DNA of 64,000 nt, taken from Candidatus Sulfopaludibacter sp. SbA3. GTDB lineage: Bacteria > Acidobacteriota > Terriglobia > Bryobacterales > Bryobacteraceae. The notes below the pieces were generated by a model that worked only from the letters and a program-made list of their open reading frames with translations, ran no database searches and was not told the DNA's origin. Position 1 is the stretch's first letter, and the number at the start of each line of letters is the position of its first letter. Where the stretch lies: assembly GCA_945890485.1 (NCBI GenBank), contig CAMDCN010000005.1, positions 62,001 through 126,000 of the forward strand, given 5' to 3'. A program made the position numbers and the translations under genes. Of the stretch, positions 54,809-63,998 are shown piece after piece.

Positions 54809-55223
54809 CGTCTAGCATCCGCCGCGTCAGCGGATCCTCTGCGCCACCGAAATACTGCGCCAGGGCCTCCCCAAACAACCCGGGCTCTGCTGCCGCCGCC
54901 CCAAATAGTGTCAGCGAACTCCGGAACTTCATCGCATCAGTTTCGCCAAGGATCGCTGCCGCGGTAAACCCCTCGTGCGCGATTACGGCCCGCACGCCTT
55001 CCCGCAGGCGCGGCCCCAACACCGGATGCGCCAGATATGCCCGGGCTTCGTCGATGCCCGCGATTCCGTATCGCTCCGACATACCGCTCAGCCCCAGTCC
55101 TCGCAACTGCGGAAACACGAACCAGATCCAGTGGCCTGTCTTCCGGCCGCACCGCAGCTCATCCAGAATCTCTTCCCATCCGGTCTCATCCTGCGCCGCG
55201 ACGAACCGCTCCAGGTCATCCAC
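54798..55223 (-). CDS. DUF1810 family protein
   Basis: About 141 residues of the DUF1810 family: 'LERFVAAQDETGWEEILDEL' (residues 4-23), 'GRKTGHWIWFVFPQLRGLG' (about 26-44), 'YGIAGIDEARAYLAHPVLG' and 'KFRSSLTLFGAAA' are hallmark phrases. The frame is open to 55283 through an arginine-rich stretch, but the GTG at 55223 fits the family start. That GTG overlaps the stop region of the amine-oxidase gene by eight bases, so translation is coupled. Family function is unknown. Confidence 0.88.
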   Translation of the reverse strand: MDDLERFVAAQDETGWEEILDELRCGRKTGHWIWFVFPQLRGLGLSGMSERYGIAGIDEARAYLAHPVLGPRLREGVRAVIAHEGFTAAAILGETDAMKFRSSLTLFGAAAAEPGLFGEALAQYFGGAEDPLTRRMLDATA

Positions 55224-57111
55224 AGCAACCGCCCTTCGCCTTCTTCGCCTCCGGCGGCACATCGTTCGCCGGATTCTCCGCAAAGAACCCGCTCGGCTTC
55301 AGCAGGAAGCCGATGTAGGCCGTCGGCATCACTGGATAGTCCTCCGGTCGCGGAATGTGGGTGTGCCCAAACGTGTACCAGAAAACCAGGTCTGTCTCCG
55401 CTACTGGCCGGTCCGCCGCTACCCACTTCACTAGTCCATCCCCGCCAATGCTCTGGTTCGGATAGTCGCCCGCCGCGTATCGCTCGTCCTCCCGGTACGG
55501 CGTCACCCACACATGGTGATCGACAAACCCAGCCCGCTTCCGCCACCAGGCCTCCGGCGCCGCCATCGGAAACGCGTTATCGCCCGGCAGGAACTTGTAC
55601 CCCACCGGTTCGCCCACGGCGTTCTTGACCTTCGGATTCACAATCCGCCAGGTCCGCGCCGTCTCCAGTTTCAAATGGCCCAGCGCTGCCTGCTCGGTTT
55701 CTAAGCGTGTCGCCTTCGCTCGGAACGCGTTGGCATATGGATTCTCCGGCCCTGCCGCATCGGCCGTCACGTCAACCCGTTCCACCGTGTTCTCCACGCC
55801 GTCCAAGTCAAAGTCCAGCCGAACGTTGAAGAAGTGCTGATGGTTCGGCGCATACAGTTGCGGAGCGATCATCGCCCCGTACGCAGGCTTCTCGCCCTGC
55901 CGTGTCGCGCCCAAGGATAGAATGCCCGTCAGCTTAATCTCGAACTGAATGTTCCCGTCCTGGTAGAAGTACCAGAAGAACCCATACTCGTAGTTCTCGA
56001 CCGTCGAGACCGAGGACACCACCAAGCGCCGCGACCGCCGCACCTCCGGCGCATGGGGCAACCGCCGGTCCGTGTGCTTCCACAAGATCCCGAAATCTTC
56101 TTCGTGAATGCAGATCGCGTTCGGAATCGTCAGCGCCCCTCCCCGGCTATCGCACAGGTGGCCGTCGAGATACTCGATGTGTCCCAGGCAGTCGCACCCC
56201 AGCACCAGGCTGTTCGCGCACATCCCCATGCCGTACTCGCCGACGTCGAAGGCGTTCTTCCTCGCCTGCTGCGGACTCGGGTCGCCGTAAGGCACCACCA
56301 TCTCGGTCAGAGAAGCGCGATACAGAATGCTTCGGTCATCGTAGCGGATGTGGTGCAGGGTCAATCCTTCGCGGGCGTTGAAGCCGATGACGAACTTCCA
56401 CTTCTGCCACTCCATCTGCCGGCCGGTCAAGCGGAAGCTGGGCCCTTCGGGTTGGGTAATCGAAAGCGGTTTGATGTCGGCGCGCAAGGGACCAACCCGA
56501 TCCGCTGCATAGTTCCCCGCCTGCGGAGGCAGAGGCCAAACGCCGTACTCCTCGACGCGAAGAACTCGCATCTCGTTCAGGTCGACGACAGGCCGGATCC
56601 CTTCGATAGGCCGGGCATAGCCGTTGTCAGTCGCGTCGCTCCGCAAAAAGCACAAAGGCCGTGCCAGTCGCCGCGAGCGATCTTCCTCGGAGCCATAGTT
56701 CCCGGCGCTCCAGATATCGACCATGACAAGGGCAGGATCGACGGCCCCGTAGTGCCGTTCGAGGGCGGCGCGAAACTCAGGAGAGGCGATAACGGCGGCC
56801 TCGCATTCCACCTGTTCATCGACCGACATCGTCGGCTGCGCCCCTTCCGGTGCGTACCGAACCCCTGCGGTGCTCCCCTTCGTCAAATTGACGACGACAT
56901 GAAAACATCGATTCCGCCCATTGTCATGCAGGACGGCCTCGGCTTCTCGATCGGCCGTACCTCCACCATGGACGACGGCCTTGTCCGGCTCCTTCAGCAT
57001 GATGCTGATAATGCGAGTGGTCGCCGTGAACTCCGGCAACGTCCGCAACAGCAGAACCGCCGACTCCACTTCCGCCGCCGTCAGCGGCTCTAACGCATGC
57101 AATCCAAACAT
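55216..57111 (-). CDS. Copper amine oxidase (topaquinone enzyme)
   Basis: A 631-residue copper amine oxidase, which oxidises primary amines to aldehydes with release of ammonia and peroxide. The tyrosine that becomes topaquinone lies in 'VSSVSTVENYEYGFFWYF' (N-Y-E-Y, about 371-388). Copper ligands fit 'APNHQHFFNVRLDFD' (about 430-444) and 'FGHTHIPRPEDYPVMP' (about 590-605), and the catalytic base aspartate lies in 'NAFDVGEYGMG' (about 285). Length and order match the family. Unlike E. coli TynA, no signal peptide is visible, so the protein is probably cytoplasmic. It ends in 'KGGCCG'. The DUF1810 gene overlaps its 3' end. Confidence 0.93.
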   Translation of the reverse strand: MFGLHALEPLTAAEVESAVLLLRTLPEFTATTRIISIMLKEPDKAVVHGGGTADREAEAVLHDNGRNRCFHVVVNLTKGSTAGVRYAPEGAQPTMSVDEQVECEAAVIASPEFRAALERHYGAVDPALVMVDIWSAGNYGSEEDRSRRLARPLCFLRSDATDNGYARPIEGIRPVVDLNEMRVLRVEEYGVWPLPPQAGNYAADRVGPLRADIKPLSITQPEGPSFRLTGRQMEWQKWKFVIGFNAREGLTLHHIRYDDRSILYRASLTEMVVPYGDPSPQQARKNAFDVGEYGMGMCANSLVLGCDCLGHIEYLDGHLCDSRGGALTIPNAICIHEEDFGILWKHTDRRLPHAPEVRRSRRLVVSSVSTVENYEYGFFWYFYQDGNIQFEIKLTGILSLGATRQGEKPAYGAMIAPQLYAPNHQHFFNVRLDFDLDGVENTVERVDVTADAAGPENPYANAFRAKATRLETEQAALGHLKLETARTWRIVNPKVKNAVGEPVGYKFLPGDNAFPMAAPEAWWRKRAGFVDHHVWVTPYREDERYAAGDYPNQSIGGDGLVKWVAADRPVAETDLVFWYTFGHTHIPRPEDYPVMPTAYIGFLLKPSGFFAENPANDVPPEAKKAKGGCCG

Positions 57112-57220
57112 CTGGAATCCTCAAGATTAAGATAGGATGCCCGGACGTGGGGCCGCATTAAGGCTGGCGGCGTCGACTAGTCGTTCGCCGCCGCGAGGTC
57201 TTCGAATTTGGTCGGGTCCT

Positions 57221-57580
57221 CTACTTAACCCGTTTAGCGGTGAACTCCCGCGGCTCGCCGCGTCCGCCGGCACGCTTCAGCTTCATTTCATCGCCCGACA
57301 CAGTGCCAGTGTAAGTCCACTTCATTTGGTTGCCGTTAAACTCACGCGTCATCGTGAACGAGACGTTGTCGCCGTCCACCTTGCCATCCGCAATCGGGGC
57401 CGGCTCGCCCATTCCCTCAACCGTTCCCGTCAAGGCAGCGCCGGCAGCCTTGAGATTAAAAATTTGTTCCCGGGTTTCCCCGCCGCGGCCAGGCACCTGC
57501 GCCGACCACTTACCTGTCACATCTGCGGCCACCAGGGAGGTGGCCAGGAGCGTAAACGCTACGAGGAGTTGTTTGACCAT
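57221..57580 (-). CDS. Small secreted protein of unknown function
   Basis: About 119 residues with a signal peptide 'MVKQLLVAFTLLATSLVAAD' and then 'VTGKWSAQVPGRGGETREQI', 'GAALTGTVEGMGEPAPIADG' and 'KWTYTGTVSGDEMKLKR'. The phrases fit a small beta-rich (lipocalin-like) extracytoplasmic protein common in acidobacteria, with no known role. The frame is open to 57625; the ATG at 57580 is chosen for the signal peptide. It is divergent from the alcohol dehydrogenase with about 27 bases between starts. Confidence 0.75.
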   Translation of the reverse strand: MVKQLLVAFTLLATSLVAADVTGKWSAQVPGRGGETREQIFNLKAAGAALTGTVEGMGEPAPIADGKVDGDNVSFTMTREFNGNQMKWTYTGTVSGDEMKLKRAGGRGEPREFTAKRVK

Positions 57581-57607
57581 GCATCCAAGACGACGGATAC
57601 TAGGGCG

Positions 57608-58630
57608 ATGTTTCGCGCTGCCCAATATTTAAGTGACAGAAAAATTTCAGTCGCCCCCTGCGTCCCGGTTCCTCCGTCTGCAGGCGAAGTCCAGATCCAG
57701 GTCTCCCACTGCGGCATCTGCGGAACCGACCTCCACCTCTTCCATGGCAACATGGATCACCGCGTCACCCTCCCCCAAGTGATCGGCCACGAAAGCTCCG
57801 GCACCATCACCGCCCTCGGCGAGGACGTTAGCAACTGGAAGGTCGGCGATCGCGTCACCGTCCGGCCCCTGGCCCCCTGCGGCGACTGCCCCACTTGCCG
57901 CCGCGGACACTCCCACGTCTGCCCCAAGCTCAAGTTCATCGGCATCGACTCCCCCGGCGCGATGCAAGGCCTGTGGACGATCCCGGCTCACACGCTTCAC
58001 GCGCTGCCGGATGATCTGTCATTACTGGATGCCGCGCTCATTGAGCCCATTGCAGTAGCCTGTCACGATGTCCGCCTCGGCCGCGTCACGCCCGGCGAGT
58101 TCGCCGTCGTCATCGGCGGCGGCCCCATCGGAGCGCTGGTCGCCTTGGTCGCTCGGCAACATGGCGCGCGTGTCGTCGTCACTGAAATCAATCCCTTCCG
58201 CATCCGGCTGCTCCGCGAGATGGGCCTCGAAGTTCTCGACCCTCGGGCGACGGATGTCCCGGCCTATGTCGCGGCCGAGACCGGCAACGATGGCGCGGAC
58301 GTAGTCTTCGAAGTCTCGGGCTCGGCGCCCGGCGCGGAGCTGATGACCAAGCTCGGCCGAGTGCGGGCGCGGATTGTGATCGTAGCCGTCTTCCCGAAGC
58401 CGGTTCCCGTCGACCTGCATAAAATGTTCTGGAAAGAGCAGGAGATGATCGGTACGCGGGTCTATGAGCCAGTCGATTTCGACGAAGCCATCGCGCTTCT
58501 CGCCGCGGGCGAAGTGCCATTCCGCAAGTTGATCACGAACATCTATCCGCTCGACGACGTGCAGAAAGGCTTGCTCGAAATGGAGCAGGGTGCGGACGTA
58601 ATGAAGATCCTGGTTGACTGCTCCTCGTAA
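57608..58630 (+). CDS. Zinc-dependent alcohol dehydrogenase (MDR family)
   Basis: A 340-residue medium-chain dehydrogenase. The catalytic zinc site fits 'HCGICGTDLHLFHG' (about 34-47) and 'VIGHESSGTITALGE' (about 58-72). The structural zinc set is 'CGDCPTCRRGHSHVC' (about 89-103), and the NAD-binding motif is 'VVIGGGPIGALVALVA' (about 160-175). It resembles threonine/sorbitol/butanediol dehydrogenases; the exact alcohol is unknown. The frame is open to 57137, but those residues are the small secreted gene's complement. The ATG at 57608 gives the proper start 'MFRAAQYLSDRKISV'. It is followed 21 bases later by the beta-helix gene. Confidence 0.9.
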   Translation: MFRAAQYLSDRKISVAPCVPVPPSAGEVQIQVSHCGICGTDLHLFHGNMDHRVTLPQVIGHESSGTITALGEDVSNWKVGDRVTVRPLAPCGDCPTCRRGHSHVCPKLKFIGIDSPGAMQGLWTIPAHTLHALPDDLSLLDAALIEPIAVACHDVRLGRVTPGEFAVVIGGGPIGALVALVARQHGARVVVTEINPFRIRLLREMGLEVLDPRATDVPAYVAAETGNDGADVVFEVSGSAPGAELMTKLGRVRARIVIVAVFPKPVPVDLHKMFWKEQEMIGTRVYEPVDFDEAIALLAAGEVPFRKLITNIYPLDDVQKGLLEMEQGADVMKILVDCSS

Positions 58631-58651
58631 GCAGATATAATCGCCCAACGT

Positions 58652-60613
58652 ATGGGCACCCGTTACCTATTCCTTCTTCTCCTTGCCGCCGCTGGTGCTC
58701 TGGCCCAGAATGCCACGCAGGCAGGTAAGTTTCACGTTGAACATCCGACGTTGCTGAACCTTGGGTTTGAATGGCCCATCACCGGCGACGCCAACCGGAA
58801 CGCTGCCGTCTCGGTGGAATACCGGCCTACGGGCGAGGCGACGTGGAAGAAGGGCATGCCGCTGGTGCGCGTCGGTGGCGAGAATGTCTATCGCCGGAAA
58901 GAGAACCTGGACTACACGGTGCCGCACGGCTTTGCCGGCAGCATTCTGAACCTGACGCCGGGCACTGAGTACGAGTGCCGCTTCGTGATGACGGACCCGG
59001 ATGGCGTGACCGGCCAAACGACGCAGGTCGTGAAGGTACGGACGCGCACCGAGCCCAAACCCTACACGGGCGGTCGCACGTTGCACGTCTATCCGCCGGA
59101 CTATTTTGGACCGCGGCAACAGCCGGCGTTCACCGGCATCCTGCAGGCCTACTACGGCGCAGGATTGGGCGACTGGTCCGTCGTTTGGGAGCGGCGCGCG
59201 CAGCCGGGCGATACCCTGCTGCTGCACAGCGGGCTCTACCGCCCCGAGCGCCTCGACTACGTCGACCCGATGATGACGCCGTTTGACGGCTCGATGTCGC
59301 TGACCTTGAAAGGGACGAAGGAGAAGCCGATCACGATCAAAGCGGCCGGTGACGGTGAAGTGATTCTCGACGGCGACAACAACCATCGGCTGTTCGACGT
59401 CATGGCGTCGCACCACCACATCTTCGAAGGGCTGACCTTCCGCAACACCGATGTTGCGATCTTCGCCGGGCAGAAGGAAGTCATCGGCGCAGTTGGCCTG
59501 ACCGTGAAGAACTGCCGGTTCGAGAACATCGGCTTCGGCGTGTGGACGGAATGGGCCGGCTCCAACGATTTCTACATCGCCGACAACCTGTTCATCGGTC
59601 GCGACGATCGATTCCGCCTGATCGGCTGGGGCGGCCGTCAGCGCGAGCCGGGAGGCAACCAGTGGGCAGAGCCTCCATTCAAGTCGCATCGGATGGTGAG
59701 CTACTACGCCATCAAAGTCTATGGTCAAGGGCATGTGATCGCACACAACTCGATCGCCTACTTCCACGACGCAATCGGTATCTCGACCTACGGCACACCG
59801 CCGTCGGATCCGGACATGCGGGCTTCGGCGATCGACATCTACAACAACGACATGCACATGTTTAACGACGACTACATCGAAGCCGATGGCGGCGTCCACA
59901 ACATTCGCGTGTTCAACAATCGCGGCACGAATTCGGCGCAGGGCGCCTATAGCGCGCAGCCGGCTTTCGGCGGTCCGTTCTACTACATCCGAAACACGCT
60001 CTACCACACGCCCAGCGGCGTCGCGTTTAAGTTCTCGGCCAAGCCCGCGGGCCTATTCGTCTATCACAACACCATCATCGGCGAGAACCTGATCGGCGAT
60101 CCTTCGGCGAACATGCACTTCCGCAACAACCTGTTTCTCGGCCGCGATACGTCGGACCGCGGGATTTTGCGGCTGGCGAATTCCGTGTCGACAAACACCT
60201 CCGACTACAACGGCTACCGGCCGAACAAGGGCGTCGCCGCGCAGTACTCCTGGTTCGCGCCGCCGCCGGGGCCGTGGGTCTACGAAGCGAAGGCCTCGGA
60301 CTGGAAGACGTTCGCCACCCTCGCCGAATACAAGGCGGGCTCGGGGCAGGAGGCGCACAGCATTGAAGTGGACTTCGACATCTTCGAGAAGATGACGCCG
60401 CCAGACCCGGCCAAGCGTTTTGCTGTGTATCACGCGATGGACATCAACTTCAAACTGAAGCCGGGCAGCAAGGCCGTCGACGCGGGCGTCGTGATCCCGA
60501 CCGTGAACGAGAACTTCGTGGGCAAAGCGCCGGACCTCGGCGCGCATGAAGTGGGCGCGCCGCCGATGCACTACGGGCCGCGTTGGCTAACCTGGCAGCC
60601 GTTTTACCGTTAA
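58652..60613 (+). CDS. Secreted right-handed beta-helix (parallel beta-helix) protein
   Basis: A 653-residue exported protein with signal peptide 'TRYLFLLLLAAAGALAQ'. A fibronectin-III-like module (about 30-130, 'TPGTEYECRFVMTDPDG') precedes a long region of beta-helix repeats (about 200-520) with 'HHIFEGLTFRNTDVAIFAG', 'HVIAHNSIAYFHDAIGIS' and 'NIRVFNNRGTNSAQG'. This is the fold of pectate lyases and polysaccharide lyases. The tail 'LKPGSKAVDAGVVIPTVNE' and 'GKAPDLGAHEVG' is a common end in such proteins. Carbohydrate binding or cleavage is inferred. It shares four bases (TTAA) with the stop of the DUF1501 gene. Confidence 0.85.
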   Translation: MGTRYLFLLLLAAAGALAQNATQAGKFHVEHPTLLNLGFEWPITGDANRNAAVSVEYRPTGEATWKKGMPLVRVGGENVYRRKENLDYTVPHGFAGSILNLTPGTEYECRFVMTDPDGVTGQTTQVVKVRTRTEPKPYTGGRTLHVYPPDYFGPRQQPAFTGILQAYYGAGLGDWSVVWERRAQPGDTLLLHSGLYRPERLDYVDPMMTPFDGSMSLTLKGTKEKPITIKAAGDGEVILDGDNNHRLFDVMASHHHIFEGLTFRNTDVAIFAGQKEVIGAVGLTVKNCRFENIGFGVWTEWAGSNDFYIADNLFIGRDDRFRLIGWGGRQREPGGNQWAEPPFKSHRMVSYYAIKVYGQGHVIAHNSIAYFHDAIGISTYGTPPSDPDMRASAIDIYNNDMHMFNDDYIEADGGVHNIRVFNNRGTNSAQGAYSAQPAFGGPFYYIRNTLYHTPSGVAFKFSAKPAGLFVYHNTIIGENLIGDPSANMHFRNNLFLGRDTSDRGILRLANSVSTNTSDYNGYRPNKGVAAQYSWFAPPPGPWVYEAKASDWKTFATLAEYKAGSGQEAHSIEVDFDIFEKMTPPDPAKRFAVYHAMDINFKLKPGSKAVDAGVVIPTVNENFVGKAPDLGAHEVGAPPMHYGPRWLTWQPFYR

Positions 60614-61953
60614 GCGAGTACCGGCTTGACGACGTGGCCGCCCACGTCGGTGAGCCGGTAGTCCCTCCCGCTGTAGCGATAGGTGAGTCGGGTATGATCG
60701 AGGCCCATCAGATGCAGGATGGTGGCTTGCAGGTCGTGGACGTGTACTTTGTTCTCGACGGCCTTGTAGCCGAACTCGTCCGTGGCGCCGTAGGCCATGC
60801 CGCCCTTCACGCCGCCGCCGGCTAACACCGTGGTGAAGCCGTGGACGTTGTGGTCCCGGCCGTTGCCGACGCGTTCGAGGCCGCTGTTCTGGATCATCGG
60901 GGTCCGGCCGAATTCGCTGCCGATGACGACGAGCGTATCGTCGAACATGCCGCGCTGCTTTAGGTCTTCGAGGAGCGCCGCGATGGGGCCGTCGGCGGCT
61001 TGCGCGAGTTTGGAGTGGACGCGGATATCGTCGTGGCTGTCCCACGGCTGGAAGTTGCCGAAGTAGACCTGCACCATGCGGACGCCTTTCTCGGCGAGGC
61101 GGAGGGCCATCAGGCAGCCGCGGCCGAACTCATGGTCGCCATAACGGGCGCGTACCTTCTCGGGTTCGTTCGTGATGTTGAATATCTCCGGCGCCTCGGT
61201 TTGCATCCGGAAGGCGACCTCCATCGACGCGATGTTGGCTTCCATCTGCGGCTCGTGGCCGAGTTGCTGGAGGTAGCCGGCGTTGAGGCGGTCGAGCAGG
61301 GCGAGTTGGCGCTCCTGTTCGCCGAGCGAGAGCTTTGCGTTGCGAATGTTCTGGAGGATCTTCTCGGGGCCGCTTTCCTTGGTGAGCAGGTGGGTGCCCT
61401 GATACGTGGCGGGGAGAAAGGCGGAGTCCCAGAGCTGCGGGCCAAGGACGGGATAGCCGGGGCACAGGACGACGAAGCCGGGAAGGTTGCGGTTGTCCGT
61501 GCCGAGGCCGTAGGTGAGCCAGGATCCCATGCTGGGGCGGCCCGGTAGGTTGTGGCCGCAGTTCATCATCAGCAGCGACGGACCATGGTTCCCGTTGTCG
61601 GAGTGCATGGAGCGGATGACGCAGAGGTCATCGGCGCGCTGGGCGAGCTTGGGGAAGATCTCGCTGATCTCTAGTCCGCTTTGGCCGTGGCGGGCGAAGC
61701 GGAAAGGCGATTTCATCAGGTTGCCGGCGGCGCGGTCCGTCTTCAGCGCGGGGCCGGGCATGGGCTCGCCGTCACGCTTGTCGAGCACGGGCTTGGGGTC
61801 GAAGGTGTCGACCTGGGACATGCCGCCATTGAGGAAGAGGAAGATGACGCGTTTGGCTTTTGGCGCGAAGTGGGGGCCGGGGGCAGCGGCGTGGGCCATG
61901 CCCAACATGCCGAGGCTGCCGCCAATTCCTTTCAGGATGTCTCTGCGAAGCAT
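60610..61953 (-). CDS. DUF1501 family protein
   Basis: About 447 residues. The start 'MLRRDILKGIGGSLGMLGMA' resembles a twin-arginine leader. Family landmarks are 'RVIFLFLNGGMSQVDTFDPK' (about 35-54), 'HSDNGNHGPSLLMMNCG', 'VVIGSEFGRTPMIQNSG' and 'GRDHNVHGFTTVLAGGG'. The family resembles the sulfatase/alkaline-phosphatase fold, but its substrate is unknown. The frame is open to 62013; the ATG at 61953 is chosen, leaving two bases after the stop of the DUF1549/DUF1553 gene. These two families are almost always linked in planctomycetes and acidobacteria. Confidence 0.9.
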   Translation of the reverse strand: MLRRDILKGIGGSLGMLGMAHAAAPGPHFAPKAKRVIFLFLNGGMSQVDTFDPKPVLDKRDGEPMPGPALKTDRAAGNLMKSPFRFARHGQSGLEISEIFPKLAQRADDLCVIRSMHSDNGNHGPSLLMMNCGHNLPGRPSMGSWLTYGLGTDNRNLPGFVVLCPGYPVLGPQLWDSAFLPATYQGTHLLTKESGPEKILQNIRNAKLSLGEQERQLALLDRLNAGYLQQLGHEPQMEANIASMEVAFRMQTEAPEIFNITNEPEKVRARYGDHEFGRGCLMALRLAEKGVRMVQVYFGNFQPWDSHDDIRVHSKLAQAADGPIAALLEDLKQRGMFDDTLVVIGSEFGRTPMIQNSGLERVGNGRDHNVHGFTTVLAGGGVKGGMAYGATDEFGYKAVENKVHVHDLQATILHLMGLDHTRLTYRYSGRDYRLTDVGGHVVKPVLA

Positions 61954-61955
61954 GG

Positions 61956-63998
61956 TCAGTTCACCGCCGTGAATTCGGTTGCGGTCATCAACACCTGCGC
62001 GTACTGCGGCCACGAGCCGCCGCTTTGCTGCAGGAAGTTCAGGCCCATGGTGATCTCTTCTTCGCGGGGTGCGCGGAGGTATAGCGATTCATAGGCTTGG
62101 TGGAGCTTGGCGCGGTCGTCACCGGTAAGGCGTTGGGTAAAAGCTTCGGCCTGGCGCGCGACGAACGAGTTATTCAGGAAGTACAAGCGCTGCATGGGGC
62201 CGAGGGTGACGGTGCGCTTTTCGGTTGGATTGTTGGGATTGGGGAAGTCGAACAGGGCGAGGCTGGGGTCTGGCTTGGTGCGGCCGACGTAACCATAGAC
62301 GGTGCGGCGGTGGAAGTCGTCCGCGAGGGGTTGGGCCGGGCCGCCGGGGGTACGGTCGAGATGGCCGGCGACGATGAGGAGGCTGTCGCGGAGGGATTCG
62401 GCGTCGAGGCGCGGCTTCAGATTGGCGCGCCAAAGTAGCTTGTTTTCGGGGTCGATCTGCGCGTTGGCGGCAGAGTAGGCGGAGCTCATGGCGTAGGCAT
62501 CGGTCAGAACGAGGCGGCGGTGAAGCCGCTTAAGCGACCAGCCATCCGCGATGAACTCGGCGGCCAGAGCGTCGAGGAGTTCGGGGTGGGTCGGCCGTTC
62601 GCCAAGCTGGCCGAAGTTGGAAGCGCTGGCTACGATGCCTGCTCCAAAATGGCCCTGCCAGACACGATTGACGATGACGCGGGCGGCGAGCGGGTGGCGA
62701 AGGATCGCGTCGGCGAGTTCGGCGCGGCCGCTGCCTTTCGTGAACGGGGTGGGTTCGTTTTCGCAGAGAGCGGTGAGAAAGTGGCGGGGGACCTCCTCGC
62801 CAAGGTTCTGTTCGTCGCCGCGAATGGCGACCTTCGCATTGGCCGGTTTGTCGACGTCCTTCAGCGTGTGGAGGAATGGGTACTGCTTCGGAAGCGTGTC
62901 CTGCAGTTCCTTGAGTTCGCGGCGCAGGCGGTCGTGTTCGGCCTTCCAGAGAGGGGAAAGCCAGCGGTCGATGTCCTTCTCGCCGAAGTAGTAAATGCCA
63001 CCGCCGAAGGAGAAGAAATCCTTGTTATAGGGGTCGGAGGCGAGATCGCGCCAAAGGTAGTACTCAAGGATGGGTAGCGATTCGAGGTTGGTCCATTGGC
63101 GGGTGGATTCGTCGCGGAGGCCCTTGGTGCCACCGAGTTTGACGAAGTTGCGTTCTTCCATGCCTCGGCGGTCGGCGAAGATGCGGTTGACCAGGGCCTG
63201 GAACTTCTCTGGAGTCGTGTTTTCGAGGAACGGGTGGTCTTTAGCGGGACCCTTCAGGTAGGCCTGCCAGCGCTTGAAGATCTCGGCGTCGAGGCCTTCG
63301 TCGGTTTTGGCGGTCATGTACTTCGCGGTTTGCCGGGCGAGCAATTCGGCGAGGTCGGCGGCCTGAAGTTGGACGAACCGGTCGAGGGCGAACTTGGCAT
63401 CGTCGATGCGCTTCTTGTGGTCCTGGTATGCCTTGACGGTGGCCTCGTCGGCGAGGGGCGATTCGTGGGCCTTGCTGCTTTTGAAAACGCCGAGGAGGGA
63501 GTAGTAGTCCTTCGTTGGAATGGGGTCGTATTTATGGTCGTGGCACTGGGCGCAGGCGACAGTGAGGCCGAGGAAGGTGCGCGTGGTGACGTCGAGTTGA
63601 TCGTTGGCGCCGTGGCCGAGGGCCTGGAAGCCGAGGGCGGCCATGTCTTCCGGCGAGTCGGCGGCGATTTGGGCGCGGGCGAATTCGTTGTAGGGGCGGT
63701 CCGTGTTGAGAGCCTGGATCACCCAGTCGCGGTAGCGGTAGGCGTTGGCGTAGGGAGTGTCGTTGCTGGCGCCAAGTTGGCCGTCGGCGTAGCGGGCGAG
63801 GTCGAGCCAGTGGCGGGCCCAGCGTTCGCCGTAGTGGGGCGAGGCGAGGAGGCGGTCGACGACGTTGGCGAAGGCTTGCGGAGAATTGTCGGCGGTGAAA
63901 GCGGCGAGTTCGGCGGGGGTGGGTGGGAGGCCGGTGAGGTCGTAGGTGACGCGGCGGAGGAGGGTGCGTTTGTCGGCGCGAGGGTTCGGGGAAAGCTT
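61956..63998 (-). CDS. DUF1549/DUF1553 (planctomycete-type) protein, 5' end outside window
   Basis: At least 681 residues, cut by the right edge of the window. The visible DUF1549 part has 'RTLLRRVTYDLTGLPPTPAE', 'RLLASPHYGERWARHWLDLA' and 'RYADGQLGASNDTPYANAY'. An internal GTG at 63722 is not the start, as these residues continue in frame to 63998. 'ACAQCHDHKYDPI' (C-x-x-C-H) is a cytochrome-like motif. DUF1553 includes 'HPLAARVIVNRVWQGHFGAG' and 'LIVAGHLDRTPGGPAQPLAD'. It ends just before the DUF1501 gene. An N-terminal cytochrome (PSCyt1) domain is expected off the edge. Function in the family is proposed to be polymer breakdown-linked electron transfer. Confidence 0.9.
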   Translation of the reverse strand, partial: KLSPNPRADKRTLLRRVTYDLTGLPPTPAELAAFTADNSPQAFANVVDRLLASPHYGERWARHWLDLARYADGQLGASNDTPYANAYRYRDWVIQALNTDRPYNEFARAQIAADSPEDMAALGFQALGHGANDQLDVTTRTFLGLTVACAQCHDHKYDPIPTKDYYSLLGVFKSSKAHESPLADEATVKAYQDHKKRIDDAKFALDRFVQLQAADLAELLARQTAKYMTAKTDEGLDAEIFKRWQAYLKGPAKDHPFLENTTPEKFQALVNRIFADRRGMEERNFVKLGGTKGLRDESTRQWTNLESLPILEYYLWRDLASDPYNKDFFSFGGGIYYFGEKDIDRWLSPLWKAEHDRLRRELKELQDTLPKQYPFLHTLKDVDKPANAKVAIRGDEQNLGEEVPRHFLTALCENEPTPFTKGSGRAELADAILRHPLAARVIVNRVWQGHFGAGIVASASNFGQLGERPTHPELLDALAAEFIADGWSLKRLHRRLVLTDAYAMSSAYSAANAQIDPENKLLWRANLKPRLDAESLRDSLLIVAGHLDRTPGGPAQPLADDFHRRTVYGYVGRTKPDPSLALFDFPNPNNPTEKRTVTLGPMQRLYFLNNSFVARQAEAFTQRLTGDDRAKLHQAYESLYLRAPREEEITMGLNFLQQSGGSWPQYAQVLMTATEFTAVN

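Noticed and set aside
57137-57607. N-terminal extension of the alcohol dehydrogenase
   Set aside because: Overlaps the small secreted protein on the other strand and lacks similarity; the ATG at 57608 gives a normal start.
58667-60007. 446-codon open frame on the minus strand
   Set aside because: Antisense of the beta-helix gene; no family motif.
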